The notes: a model not told the origin generated them from the letters alone. Counted from the stretch's first letter, positions 23,401 to 35,661 are shown. The stretch: DNA of 64,000 nucleotides from Amoebidium appalachense (GCA_963693365.1 CAVNZM010000003.1:8990001-9054000), one strand, 5' to 3'. Made by a program: numbers and translations.

Positions 23401-24832
23401 GACGGCCGGTGAGTCGGTCGAAGAGGAATGTCGGAGTGGAGGCATCATTCAAATCACCCTTGATGTATTCGGCAGCAGCTTGGGATGTTGAAATGAGGAA
23501 GGCTTGGCCAGACGGGGTGTAGTAGGCTTCAATGGTAAGGGTGGCAGTGCCATGGTCGGTGGTGGTGTTGATGACGATATGGCCGGTGTGAGTGGCCAAG
23601 ACGGGGGTGCCATTGAAGGCAGCAACGGGAGTCGGTGTCGGAAGGGGAGTGAGGTCATGGAAGAACTCACGGGTGGGGCAGACAGTCATGTTGCACCCGG
23701 AATCCCAGGCAGGGTCGGAGGACACGGGGACGGAGCTAGCATTGTATGCCGAGAAAGCAAAGGAGACAGATTTCTCACTGCCTTGACGGGAACGGTTGTG
23801 TCTGGACATACGGCATTTCGGCTCAGGGTAATCGATGATCGTGTGATCAGGCTCGTGGCAGTAGGAGCATGCTTTCACGGACGGGGTGTTAGAACGAGCC
23901 GGGGAATCAGAACGACGGGAACCCGAGAAACGGGAACGACTGGGGGAACGAGACGTGGACCGGAAGGCAGGCCGGTGGGGGGAACGGGATCGGGTGTGCT
24001 GACGGGAGAGACGAGTTCGGAGGTCCGTGCCAGGGGTACGGTCAAGTCGGTTGCGTAAGTCACGGCGAGGAAGATCACGGGGGGGAGCACTGGCATTTAA
24101 TGCCATGCTGGACTTGGAGGCACGGTGGGCACGGTTGCTCCGGAGTTGCATCTTGAGGTCTTGACGTAACTCGATGCCCTTGACGTGGTTGTGGAGGGAC
24201 TCGAAGTCGGGGAATAGCTTATCACCGAGGTGATAGTCTTCGATAAGACGGTTGAACTCAGGGGTGAGGTCGTCTCTGGTGGTGAGTTCATTGAAGAACT
24301 TCTCAGCTAGACGAGTGAAGTGAATGGACTCATCTTGGAGGGACTGGAGCTGGTTCACGATGGTCTGCAGACGACTCAGGTAGGTGGTGAATGATTCACC
24401 GGGCTGAAGGGCACAGGCATCCCACTGACGGTGAAGGATGCGGATCTGATCGGGTTTGCCTTGGAGGTAGTGTTGACGGAATTTCCACATGGCCCGTTCA
24501 GGGTCCATGCCAATACGGTACTGGGCAACGGTGGTGAGGACGGAAGGGTCGATGTTCTGTATCATATGGAGCAGGAGGCAATTGCGGGCCTCCTTGAGTT
24601 CCGCGGTAGTGCCGTAGCCATAGAAGGGGGGTTCACCGTCAACCGCGACGGTGGTAGGGGGGACGTAGTTGTCAGCAAGTACAACATCCACGAGTCGGAC
24701 ACCTTTAGTGCCGGTCATCATGCCGAGAAAAATGATTTCCCATTGAAAATAGGTGGTTTTGCTATCGGGACCAGTCTTCCCTTCACCTTTCCACATGGTT
24801 ATTTTGTTTACACCAGTTTTGTTTGGATCCAT
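20434..24832 (-). pseudogene. Copia gag-pol polyprotein, left half, two frame breaks
   Basis: Reading from ATG at 24832, the frame should give about 1466 residues, near the Drosophila copia length. Domains in order: Gag core; a zinc knuckle CSYCHEPDHTIIDY in which the last Cys is Tyr; protease with AWDSGCN (DSG); integrase with WHHRLGH and CHGC zinc ligands and the D,D,E residues in HWDFFE, FDSGSEF and NGYVERR; reverse transcriptase with NYVDDS; RNase H with YTDADFAGC and YCDNQSTIA; C-terminal NLADILTKPLPGP. The frame is broken near 22750, just after the integrase Glu, and again in a Pro-rich integrase-RT linker with G runs of 12 and 8 (22109-22120, 22143-22150; C on the coding strand). Both breaks also occur in the other half, so they were inherited. 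Probably not autonomous unless frameshifting or run-length error accounts for them. Confidence 0.9.
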
Positions 24833-24881
24833 GATTGAAAAACGAGCGCTAGTTCTAGATGTGTGTAGGGAGCGTGCAAAA

Positions 24882-24894
24882 GGGCTGCATAACC
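24882..24894 (-). promoter_or_regulatory. Primer-binding site, left half
   Basis: Directly inside the LTR the minus strand reads GGTTATGCAGCCC. Drosophila copia is known to prime from an internal fragment of initiator tRNA-Met and has GGTTATGGGCCC there. This site resembles that class, not the usual TGG start complementary to a tRNA 3' CCA end. The same sequence stands next to LTR 3 (30682-30694). Confidence 0.6.
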
Positions 24895-25819
24895 TGTTAA
24901 ATTGTATAAGTATTTGGGATGTAAGCAGAGACACAGTGGTGCAGTGTGAAAACACCACAGACACACACAACAACAAAACACGGAACGATCGGAGCAGTGT
25001 ACACAACAGACATCAATGTTTAGACACGACTGAACTGAATTTATTCTGATCTTCGAATAAATACCTGAAATTCCTCTAAGTCCAATCCATACATGATTTC
25101 CGACCAGTCGGAAATCAGATCTATCTCTAATAGAAACCAATCACTAAGAACCAATTGCTTTCAGAGAGATCCGGTACGCGGAGACGCACACGATAGGACA
25201 CAGACACTAGTTAAGGTCAACTCGTGTCATCATCAAGGAAATTCTAACCTATGACATACTGCAAAGACTCAGACATATCACACTTAACCTTGATGATTGG
25301 TTAAAGCCCGGCAACACATGAAAACTAAAGTAAATTAATGAAGTCTAAACACACATGCTATTCTAAGTGTAGCCTAAGTGTGTTACCGTCCAATGAGCAC
25401 GTATTAAGTAACACAAATCTACCTAACATATATTAGTAGAAAAGAAATACAATTATACACACGAAGACAAAGAGAGAAAGAAAAGAAAATAAGGAAGGAG
25501 AAGGAGGAAGGAAAAGAGAGCACAGATCAACAAACAAGATAGTAATAGCATAACTATAACCAGAGATATTTATGTACACACGAACATGTACACGTCTCTC
25601 CCTGAGTGGGTGGATCCGTGTACACACATATAAATATTCTAATCGATATTACAATACACGATTAGAGCCGATACAACACGATTACAAGTAAACAAGCATA
25701 TCGGAGATCGATGCTACACTTTACATAATAGGAGTGTGGCATATACACTAAGCATATGAACTGAAACATAACACAAACTGAGAAGATCTTACCATATGTA
25801 GATACTACGTATTACAACA
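24895..25819 (-). repeat. Copia-A LTR 2 (shared middle LTR)
   Basis: 925 bp. It serves as 5' LTR of the left half and 3' LTR of the right half, with primer-binding site on one side and polypurine tract on the other. No target duplication flanks it. Confidence 0.95.
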
Positions 25820-26236
25820 TCCCCACTTAAGACTTTGAAGTTTGTGTTATCATATCCCCACTGAACTAGTGAAATCTCCCCACTTGAGAACAGAAACGAA
25901 AAAAAAAAAAATTAAAGTGTGTACTTTTCCGCGGGGGGGGGGGGGGGGAAGGGGGGGAGGGGGGGGGAAGGGGGGGGAAGGGGGGGGGGGGAGGGGGGGG
26001 GAAGGGGGGGGGGGGAAGGAACCGGGGCAAAAACAACGAATATGTATAACGTGTATAGTCGGGGTTTGATTAACTGGGTTTTAAACCAGTGAAAGATAGA
26101 GTAGAGTGATGGTACAGGTCAAACCTTATATATAAACCCTAAGTGGGCATACCCACAAAGGCAATATACATATGAAATAATGAATATGATAAAGTAAGTA
26201 GTAAACATTAGAAAATCACTCTTGAAGTAGGACGGG

Positions 26237-29200
26237 TCAATCCACAATATCCGGCAGACAAAGTTTAGCACGATGGTGGACATGACTCGGGCCGGGGAGG
26301 GGTTTGGTGAGGATGTCAGCTAAGTTGTGGGCTGATTCAACGTAGTGGACAACCACATCCCCACTTGCAATGTAGTCCTTGGTGTTGTGATACCGGACGG
26401 CAATGTGTTTGGTACGGTGCTTGATGCCGGTGGAGTTGACGATGGCAATGGTCGACTGGTTGTCACAGTACACCGGAGTCGGAGCAAGCATGGGGCAGCC
26501 GAGTTCCTTGAAGAGGTCACGGACCCAAGCAACTTCTTGGGTGCCAGCATTGAGAGCAATCAGCTCAGCTTCAGTGGTGCTGGTGGCCGTGATGGGCTGG
26601 AGCTTGGAGTACCAGATGATAGGCATACCAGCAAACTCGATGATGTAGCCGGTGGTAGACTTCTTGCTGTCGGCACAACCAGCAAAGTCAGCATCCGTGT
26701 AGCATTCGAGTATGGGGGGCTGGGTGGTCGAGTACTTGTAGTCAATGCCAAGGTCAATGGTGCCGAGCAGGTACCGGGCCACACGACGGAGAAGGTCCCA
26801 GTGAGCCTTGCCGGGGTTGGTGCTGAACCGACCAAGGAAGCCGATGGCATAGGCAATGTCGGGACGTGTGCACCGTGCCACCCAGAGGAGACGGCCGAGT
26901 AACTCACGGTAGGGCACGGTGAACGGTTGGGGGGGGCAGTCAGCCAGGGAGACGGTGGTGCCTGCAGGGATGGGGGTAGACTTGGACTTGGCATCGGTGA
27001 GGTTGAAGTCGTGGATGATATCCATGATGTAAGAACTCTGGTGCATGTGGAGGTGATGGGGATCAGAGTGATTAAAATCAACACCGAGCATACGGTCAAA
27101 TGGACTCATACGACAGCTGGCCATCTTGCTGATGTGGGCAGCCAGGTCACTGGCAGCAGTAGAACCCCGGGTGTTGGTGATGGTGGAGTCGTCGACGTAG
27201 TTACCAGCCCGAACCACATCGTTGTTGGGGAAGAACCGGAGGTAGATGCACGGGTCGGTCTTAGTACGGGTCAGGCCATGGGCAAGAAGAATGCCGTCGA
27301 GGAAGTCGTACCAAGCCTTGGAGGCTTGCTTGAGGCCGTACAGGGCTTTCTTGAGTCTCCAGACCTTGCCAAGTGTGGCCATGGTGATGAATCCCGGGGG
27401 TTGTTTCATGTAGATGGTCTCGGTGAGTGGGCTGTTGAGAAAGGCCGTAGACACGTCGAGTTGATGGATGTCATGACCTTCAACAACGGCCAGAGCTAGG
27501 ATAGCACGGAGAGCAGCCGGACGGATGACAGGGCTCTCAATCAACTCATAGTCAACACCGTATTGCTGACTGAAGCCTTGAGCAACACCACGTGCCTTGA
27601 TCTTGGTGTCACCAGCCGAGTTGAGAGTTTTCTCGGAGACAATCCACTTGAAGCCGACGATGTTAGCACCAGGGGGAGGGTCAACAAGTTCAAAGATGTC
27701 TTTGTCGACGAAGGCTTGATACTCAGCAGTGAGGGCTGACTTGACCTGGTCACCATTGGGTCCGGAACACAGTTGACGGACAAGTTTGGGTAGTTGGTCG
27801 ATGTTGATGGGGGGACCGGGGGGGACGGGGAGGGTGGTGGTGGCTTGAAGTCCAACCTTGCCCTGTAGACGGGCAGAACGACGGGGTGCAGGAACCGGGG
27901 GAGGTGGAGACGGGGGGGGGGAACTTGGAAGTTCGGAATTGCAGGGGGGGCAACCTCCGGGCTGGACGGGGCCGAGTGGAAGTTGTCGGGGGAGCCGGGT
28001 CGGATGGGTGTGACGTTGCCAGGGGCAGGATGAGGGTCGGCAGGCTGGACGGGCACGGGGGCAGGGGGGCCGGTGGGGGGGGGTGTCGGGGGAACGACGA
28101 TGGCAGGAGGGGGGCCAGAGTACACCAGACAAACATCATCTTCAGTGTCAACTGTGGGGGGTGGGGTGGTCGGGGTAGCAGTGGTGTCGGGGGTCGGAAG
28201 TGTTGATGGAATGTCGGACGGGAGATAAGCTGATTCGTCGAAAATCACATCACGGAAGAGGCCGACACGATGGGTGGTGGGATTGAAGATCCGGTGGCAG
28301 TGTGATTGAAGATCATAGCCGATGTACATGCCGAGTTTGACGGTGGGGGCCAGCTTGTTCCGTTTAGAGGCTGGCACATGAGTGTAGGCAGGGCAACCGA
28401 ACACCTTGAGCTCGGAGATGTCGGGCTTGACACCGTAGAAAACCTCGAATGGTGTACGACCATTGGCAGTCGTGGACGGGGTGACGTTGATGATGTAGGC
28501 GGCATGTTGGATGGCCTCAGCCCACAGTTTGACTGATCTTGGACTTGATGGAGGAGGCAACGAACAATCTCTTGGAGGAACCGCATACGACGTTCAACAT
28601 AGCCGTTCAGTCGAGGGCAGTCCACCGGAGCATAGCTGGCCTTGATGCCCTGGGAGAGGCAAAAAGCACGGGTAGCCTTGGAGGTGAACTCAGAGCCGGA
28701 GTCGAAGTGGTAGACACCAACTTTGGAGGGGGCATGGGTAGCAACGAGGTTGGTGTGAGCTGTGAGAATGTCCAGGGTGGTTGTACGGTCGGCCATCGGG
28801 TAGATCTTGACGAGTCCAGAGGCACGGCAGACAGTGACGAGAGCAACCTTGGAACCTCCGTACGATGTTGTGGTAGGCTCAAAAAAATCCCAATGCCATT
28901 CATGACCGGGGATGTTGGAGTGAGGACGGTCACCCTTGAACGGAGCCTTGGTGGTTTTACCCATAATACAGCCATGACAATCAGGAACATCACAGCCGAG
29001 GACAGACGAGGGGAGACCAATAACAAGGTCGTGTTTCACCATGTCCTTGATGCTGGTCATAGCACGGTGCCCCAGACGATGGTGCCAGATGGATGGGTTA
29101 ACACTGGTAGTGGCAGCCAGAGCCACAGGACGAGTGGGTGGTTGAATGGTGTAGTCCTTGAAGTAATACAGACCGTTGTGTAGATGGAGGTTGACGAGAT

Positions 29201-30632
29201 GACGGCCGGTGAGTCGGTCGAAGAGGAATGTCGGAGTGGAGGCATCATTCAAATCACCCTTGATGTATTCGGCAGCAGCTTGGGATGTTGAAATGAGGAA
29301 GGCTTGGCCAGACGGGGTGTAGTAGGCTTCAATGGTAAGGGTGGCAGTGCCATGGTCGGTGGTGGTGTTGATGACGATATGGCCGGTGTGAGTGGCCAAG
29401 ACGGGGGTGCCATTGAAGGCAGCAACGGGAGTCGGTGTCGGAAGGGGAGTGAGGTCATGGAAGAACTCACGGGTGGGGCAGACAGTCATGTTGCACCCGG
29501 AATCCCAGGCAGGGTCGGAGGACACGGGGACGGAGCTAGCATTGTATGCCGAGAAAGCAAAGGAGACAGATTTCTCACTGCCTTGACGGGAACGGTTGTG
29601 TCTGGACATACGGCATTTCGGCTCAGGGTAATCGATGATCGTGTGATCAGGCTCGTGGCAGTAGGAGCATGCTTTCACGGACGGGGTGTTAGAACGAGCC
29701 GGGGAATCAGAACGACGGGAACCCGAGAAACGGGAACGACTGGGGGAACGAGACGTGGACCGGAAGGCAGGCCGGTGGGGGGAACGGGATCGGGTGTGCT
29801 GACGGGAGAGACGAGTTCGGAGGTCCGTGCCAGGGGTACGGTCAAGTCGGTTGCGTAAGTCACGGCGAGGAAGATCACGGGGGGGAGCACTGGCATTTAA
29901 TGCCATGCTGGACTTGGAGGCACGGTGGGCACGGTTGCTCCGGAGTTGCATCTTGAGGTCTTGACGTAACTCGATGCCCTTGACGTGGTTGTGGAGGGAC
30001 TCGAAGTCGGGGAATAGCTTATCACCGAGGTGATAGTCTTCGATAAGACGGTTGAACTCAGGGGTGAGGTCGTCTCTGGTGGTGAGTTCATTGAAGAACT
30101 TCTCAGCTAGACGAGTGAAGTGAATGGACTCATCTTGGAGGGACTGGAGCTGGTTCACGATGGTCTGCAGACGACTCAGGTAGGTGGTGAATGATTCACC
30201 GGGCTGAAGGGCACAGGCATCCCACTGACGGTGAAGGATGCGGATCTGATCGGGTTTGCCTTGGAGGTAGTGTTGACGGAATTTCCACATGGCCCGTTCA
30301 GGGTCCATGCCAATACGGTACTGGGCAACGGTGGTGAGGACGGAAGGGTCGATGTTCTGTATCATATGGAGCAGGAGGCAATTGCGGGCCTCCTTGAGTT
30401 CCGCGGTAGTGCCGTAGCCATAGAAGGGGGGTTCACCGTCAACCGCGACGGTGGTAGGGGGGACGTAGTTGTCAGCAAGTACAACATCCACGAGTCGGAC
30501 ACCTTTAGTGCCGGTCATCATGCCGAGAAAAATGATTTCCCATTGAAAATAGGTGGTTTTGCTATCGGGACCAGTCTTCCCTTCACCTTTCCACATGGTT
30601 ATTTTGTTTACACCAGTTTTGTTTGGATCCAT
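26237..30632 (-). pseudogene. Copia gag-pol polyprotein, right half, two frame breaks
   Basis: Same domains, start (ATG at 30632), zinc-knuckle Cys-to-Tyr change and frame break after the integrase catalytic Glu (near 28550) as the left half. In the Pro-rich linker the two runs are 10 and 7 instead of 12 and 8, a net difference of three bases, so the downstream frame relation is unchanged while the residues between the runs are read in another frame. The reverse transcriptase to RNase H part is a single open frame (27769 down to 26237). Confidence 0.9.
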
Positions 30633-30681
30633 GATTGAAAAACGAGCGCTAGTTCTAGATGTGTGTAGGGAGCGTGCAAAA

Positions 30682-30694
30682 GGGCTGCATAACC
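30682..30694 (-). promoter_or_regulatory. Primer-binding site, right half
   Basis: GGTTATGCAGCCC on the minus strand directly inside LTR 3, identical to the left half. Confidence 0.6.
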
Positions 30695-31619
30695 TGTTAA
30701 ATTGTATAAGTATTTGGGATGTAAGCAGAGACACAGTGGTGCAGTGTGAAAACACCACAGACACACACAACAACAAAACACGGAACAATCGGAGCAGTGT
30801 ACACAACAGACATCAATGTTTAGACACGACTGAACTGAATTTATTCTGATCTTCGAATAAATACCTGAAATTCCTCTAAGTCCAATCCATACATGATTTC
30901 CGACCAGTCGGAAATCAGATCTATCTCTAATAGAAACCAATCACTAAGAACCAATTGCTTTCAGAGAGATCCGGTACGCGGAGACGCACACGATAGGACA
31001 CAGACACTAGTTAAGGTCAACTCGTGTCATCATCAAGGAAATTCTAACCTATGACATACTGCAAAGACTCAGACATATCACACTTAACCTTGATGATTGG
31101 TTAAAGCCCGGCAACACATGAAAACTAAAGTAAATTAATGAAGTCTAAACACACATGCTATTCTAAGTGTAGCCTAAGTGTGTTACCGTCCAATGAGCAC
31201 GTATTAAGTAACACAAATCTACCTAACATATATTAGTAGAAAAGAAATACAATTATACACACGAAGACAAAGAGAGAAAGAAAAGAAAATAAGGAAGGAG
31301 AAGGAGGAAGGAAAAGAGAGCACAGATCAACAAACAAGATAGTAATAGCATAACTATAACCAGAGATATTTATGTACACACGAACATGTACACGTCTCTC
31401 CCTGAGTGGGTGGATCCGTGTACACACATATAAATATTCTAATCGATATTACAATACACGATTAGAGCCGATACAACACGATTACAAGTAAACAAGCATA
31501 TCGGAGATCGATGCTACACTTTACATAATAGGAGTGTGGCATATACACTAAGCATATGAACTGAAACATAACACAAACTGAGAAGATCTTACCATATGTA
31601 GATACTACGTATTACAACA
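30695..31619 (-). repeat. Copia-A LTR 3 (5' LTR of the composite)
   Basis: 925 bp. Differs from LTRs 1 and 2 at 30786 (A for G). Followed by the right CACAA duplication at 31620-31624. Confidence 0.95.
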
Positions 31620-31624
31620 CACAA
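31620..31624. other. Target-site duplication CACAA, right copy
   Basis: Pairs with 19084-19088. Confidence 0.85.
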
Positions 31625-31891
31625 TCGAGAAATCACAGATATCTCATTGAGAAGATAAAGTATTTTTTTACTCTCAAACACGTTGTAAGGAACGACTTAA
31701 ACTTAGTTAATTATAAACCCGAGAAAACCTCTAAAATACGATGATTTAGCAAACTTTAGCAGTCAATAGACGTTATCTTTTTATTTTAATTAATACGACT
31801 GGAAAACGAAAACAGACAAAATACCTGCTGGGCACGTACACACTAAACTGGCTGCAATACAGCTAAGAAACCATATATTTGTGTGACACGT

Positions 31892-32107
31892 GAATTGTTT
31901 ACTTCTGGAACTCAGGCTAAGAGGGCGACCCATTATGCTTTCGCATATTCAAGGCCAAAGCGGTACACTGGCAGATGAAGCTTACATGCTTGCAGTATGA
32001 TTTCTGCAAAAGCAATTGATGTGGCACACGGATTGGCCGCCCAACAAAAACGGCCTCACGTGGTCTATGCGACATAATACGTTATTTCGGTTTGCTTGAT
32101 TGTGGGA
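31892..32107 (+). repeat. Array core, unit f
   Basis: Begins AATTGTTTACTTCTGGAACT, has GAGGGCGACCCATTATGC, dyad TGCAGTATGATTTCTGCA (31991-32008), GATTGGCCGCCCAACAAAAAC, ends GCTTGATTGTGGGA. Poly-G follows at 32263-32318. Confidence 0.7.
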
Positions 32108-32501
32108 GTTTTGGTTTTAACGTGATTGGGTGGGAAGGAACAGGTGTGCATCAGTGGCGGGCCACACGGTGCTGTGATGCTTTCTCATTTGCAATAAAAT
32201 GTAGCGTTAAAATGAGATTTAGGAGACCTCATTCCTAGGTGCTTGTGGGGCGCACGTCCGCGGGCGGGGGGGGGGGGGGGGGGGGGGGGGGGGGAGGGGG
32301 GGGGGGGGGGGGGAGGGGGTAAGAGTTCATAACGCGTGTAAGCCGAATTTCATTTAACTTTAGCTAATAACTATTCACAGCATTCCTAAAGGAAGGGCAG
32401 TTGAGGACCAACTTGGCCAAATGTACTCCAAGTAGGGAGTTGACTGGTGGTGGTGTGTGTACGCCTGTGTGTGTGGGTGTGCTTTGCACGCGGTGTGTAT
32501 G

Positions 32502-32504
32502 TAC

Positions 32505-32542
<38 letters not shown>

Positions 32543-32945
32543 GCAAAATCCAAAGCATTTAACTGGCCCCCTCGCCCCTCTCCCCTCCTCCTCTCTCTCC
32601 CTCTCTCTTTCCATTTTTTTTACAAAAGGGTTTCCTTTCCTTTATAGTTTTCCCTTCTTTTTCTTTTCTTTTTCTTTTTTTTTTTCCCGAAACGGTCGGG
32701 GAAGGGGGAAAGGGTTGGGAGAGGGGGGAGATGTTAGGGGTGGGGAGGTGCCACCGAGGAGTATGCCAGATGGCAAGGGACTGAGGAGTGAGGATGGGGG
32801 AGACAGGGACCCAGGGGGAGGGGGGGGGGGGGGGGCTTTTTGGGGGCAGGGGATGTGATGGGGGGCAGGGAGGGAGGGGCAGGGGGAGGGGGGAAAGAGA
32901 AGAGGGGGAGGGGGGGAGGAGGGGGGGGAGAGGGGGGGGGAGTTT
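32502..32945. repeat. Poly-G, CT-rich and G-rich purine block inside array unit f
   Basis: Low-complexity filler between cores f and g; the Pro- and Gly-rich frames here are not genes. Confidence 0.85.
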
Positions 32946-33236
32946 TGTGCCTGTAGGTTGCCAAACGTAAAATGGCAGCAGCAGAAAAGATTCTGGGGAT
33001 TGGTGGCAACACGTGTACACATTACGTGATCAAAACAGTGAAAACAAATAGTCATAGTGGGACTCAAAGAAAACGGTACAGGACAGGGGGTTGTAAAAAA
33101 AGTGCCACGACACAACTAATCTGAAAAACAAACGGAAAAAAACGAAAAAAAAATAAAGAAAAAAGAATGCCAATGGGACGCACTGAAGAGGCAGAAATGC
33201 AACTTCATAATTAATGGTTGTGTAATTTATGGTATA

Positions 33237-33418
33237 GAATTCTTCACTTGGGCAACTAACTCTTTTTGGGCGGCTAGTTATTATTAGTACTTGGTGTTCC
33301 GCCTTGCAGAAAGCTTCTGCACCTATGATAGTTACAACTTGAACGGACTGGCCACCAACAGTTATGAACCTATCATCCATTTAGCATATAGAAATACTTT
33401 GGCTCGCTTGATTGTGTT
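33237..33418 (+). repeat. Array core, unit g (last recognisable unit)
   Basis: Begins AATTCTTCACTTGGGCAACT, has GGGCGGCTAG, the perfect dyad TGCAGAAAGCTTCTGCA (33305-33321), GAACGGACTGGCCACCAAC, ends GCTTGATTGTG. No further core is found in 33450-34387, which holds poly-G/C, T and CA tracts and no gene. Confidence 0.75.
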
Positions 33419-33689
33419 TTTGATGGCAAAATCAGACCCATTATTTTTAGCACGCCTCAGAGCACCCAGGGGAGGGGGGGGGGGGGGGGGAAGGGCCAGA
33501 GAAGACACAGAGACACTTTTTTTTTTTTTTTTTTTTTTGGGGGGGGGGGGGGAGGGAGGGGGGGAGGAAGTATTGAACGGGAATTTGGAAGGTTTTTAAA
33601 CACTTGCCATTGCCCTCTGCCTTCCATAACCCTTCCCCTTCTCCCCGTTCTCCCCACCTCCCCCCCCCCCCCCCCCCACCACCTCCCCC

Positions 33690-33720
<31 letters not shown>

Positions 33721-34387
33721 ACACACACAACTTGAACCACAACCACAACCAAAAAAAAAAAAAAAAAAAAAAAGATCCACAATGAGATTTTTTAAATAAC
33801 AACAACAAGAAGAAGCTACTAAAAGAACAGACTCATGTTTAGACGTAACTGTGATCACATCCTTTGCTACATTTCCACTTCCAAGCACCTACGTATGGGT
33901 GAGTGCCAGGGAGGAAAACAATCAAAGGAGCTCGCAACATGAAAAAGGTACAAGAAAAACAGATTTTTTATTGGGGAAAAAATGGGTAGTGGGCAAGCAG
34001 CTTCTCCCCCCCCTCCCCCCGCCCCCGCCCCCGGGCCCCCTCCCCCTCCCCCCCCTCCTCCCCCGTTCCCGTCCGGACCCCCCTCCCCCCATCCACAAAA
34101 AAAAACCTCTTTAGGCCAGACGAGTTATGATAAGAAACTTTCAAGATTAAGATTATGATTCTGTTCGCTGTACGTCATAACAACACACCGTAAACATACG
34201 GACTGCCTCCGAGTCGCCCCTGTCAGCCCCCCTTGCCCTCCTCCCCCTCCTCCCCCTCCTCAGCCTCCTCCCTCTCCCCCCCATCCCCACTCCCGGCGTC
34301 TCCTCAGAAACCTGCTGCGTGCACCTGACCGTGTGCACAGGTGCAGATTCCTACTGAGGAGTGTAACTCTTGCATAATGCATTCCTT

Positions 34388-34818
34388 CTATGAAAAACTA
34401 CTCCGGGACGTGTGTTGTCTCTAGGGGGATATCCCCTTGGACGAAAGTGAACCTGCAATGGTTGTAAACCACGGCAAGCCCCCAGTCATCAATTTATTGA
34501 TCCGTGAGGTCCTTGTGCCCAAAAAACGGGGGAAGTCTTCGCCCCGTGAAAAAACAGCACGTATATATGTGTGGATCAATGGGGGTTGAGTGTGGGTGTA
34601 GGTGGGTGGGTGAAAAAGGAATATATAGCTGTAAGGATGTGGGTGCTAAACACAGAAGATGTGTTTGTAGCTTGCTGATCTGCTAAAAACTGTCGTGCTT
34701 ATATACCTAAGCCTACCGATCTGAGCCAATCAAAATCGATCCAGTGATATGTGAAATCTGATCCGAGCCAATCAAAACTCGGTCTAGTGATATGTGGAAT
34801 CTGATGTTTTGATTGGCA
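34388..34818 (-). repeat. Terminal repeats Y2 and partial X2 of copy ii
   Basis: CTATGAAAAACTACTCCGGG begins Y; GAATATATAGCTGTAAGG begins X near 34618. X2 stops at TGATGTTTTGATTGGC where the deletion joins recombinase sequence; X1 at 50744-51093 continues beyond this point. Confidence 0.8.
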
Positions 34819-35433
34819 TGGGACAAAGTACCGGAGGGGGTGTAGCTGAAGGTCACGTCCTTCCTTTTAACGTGACGGGACGGGTCGAAGGAAGTCAGGG
34901 TCTTGGAGGTAAATTCCCCCGAACGGAGGAGACCACAAAAACCGACGATGAGGACCGTCCATAGCCGGAGATTGGCCGAGGAGGCCTTGGTGGGGCACTG
35001 GCCATGGAGTAGGCTGAGGTGGGAGGGCAGGAGGGGCTCCCTGGTAGATGATCGGGGCCGGATGTTGTGAGAAAGCTGCCATCTGCCCACCCTTCGTAGG
35101 AACCAGGCCAGAGACTTGTTGTGGGGGTAGGGAGCAGCCTGGGAGGCCCATGTCGAGGTGGAGTCTGGTGATGGCCGAATTGTAGCCGGTCAAGGAAGAG
35201 GCCTGTACCCCTCGTTGGGCACACCAGGCGAGAAAGAGCTGCACGGTGTGTGGGGAGGCCGGGAGGTAGGACCCGGAGGAGGACTGCAGCCGAGATGCCA
35301 CACAAAAATCGATGAACACTTTTTGCACCGGGGAGTAAAAGGCCCGAGAGTCGAGGTTGAGACTCAGGGCCTGGCATTCCTGCAGGGTAGTGGTGGCTCG
35401 AAGCAGCTCGGCCGGAGCAAAGTGGGGGGCCAA
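34819..35433 (-). pseudogene. Tyrosine recombinase, N-terminal two thirds (copy ii)
   Basis: Core-binding domain with an N-terminal ELLRATTTLQECQ segment and SSLTGYNSAITRLH, as in DIRS-type recombinases. A frameshift near 35090 moves the following part (ANLRLWTVLIVGFC, catalytic Arg in GLLRSGEFTSK) into another frame. After TPSGTLSHANQN the sequence runs into the terminal repeat, so HxxR and the nucleophilic Tyr are missing. Non-functional. Confidence 0.85.
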
Positions 35434-35490
35434 TCTGCCGGCGTTGCTCCGGAAGGGGAGATCTGGGGGGAGGGGTGGGGGGGGGGGGTG

Positions 35491-35659
35491 TTAGCCCAGG
35501 GGATAGGATAGGAACTCGTGGACCCAGGAGGGGAAGGGGCAGGGCTCCGGTTGCAGGGAAGGTCGGAGTCGTCGGGCTAGGGGAAGTTGGTTACGAGAAA
35601 TGGCATCGGCTAGATGATTGAGGGGTCCCGGTAGGTAGGAGGCCTGTAACGTGAATTGG
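35491..35659 (-). pseudogene. C-terminal end of the copy-ii RNase H
   Basis: Encodes QASYLPGPLNHLADAISRN, carrying the last catalytic Asp of the RNase H, continuous in frame with the part at 47616 once the pogo element and one TA are set aside (MHY at 47616 joins QFTLQAS here). Confidence 0.85.
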
Positions 35660-35661
35660 TA
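35660..35661. other. TA target duplication of the pogo-like element, left
   Basis: TA directly before the inverted repeat; its partner is 47614-47615. Confidence 0.85.

Larger units (their letters stand above)
19089..31619 (-). mobile_element. Composite Copia-type retrotransposon (family A): LTR-internal-LTR-internal-LTR
   Basis: Three 925-bp LTRs (TG...CA) alternate with two internal regions of 4881 and 4875 bases. CACAA stands directly left of the first LTR (19084-19088) and directly right of the third (31620-31624), so one 5-bp target duplication brackets the whole block. The coding direction is minus, so the 5' end is at 31619. Order of domains is Gag, protease, integrase, reverse transcriptase, RNase H, which defines Ty1/Copia. 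The two halves are nearly identical but differ in poly-G lengths and at least one LTR base (30786), so this is not a simple duplicate contig. Integrated into the tandem array between units e and f. Confidence 0.95.

Noticed and set aside
22739-24058. Plus-strand frames of 184-214 residues within the Copia block
   Set aside because: Antisense shadows of gag-pol; they recur identically in the second half (28539-29858) only because the DNA does.
19089-31619. Endogenous virus or envelope-bearing retrovirus
   Set aside because: Domain order (integrase before reverse transcriptase) is Copia; no envelope-like frame follows pol.
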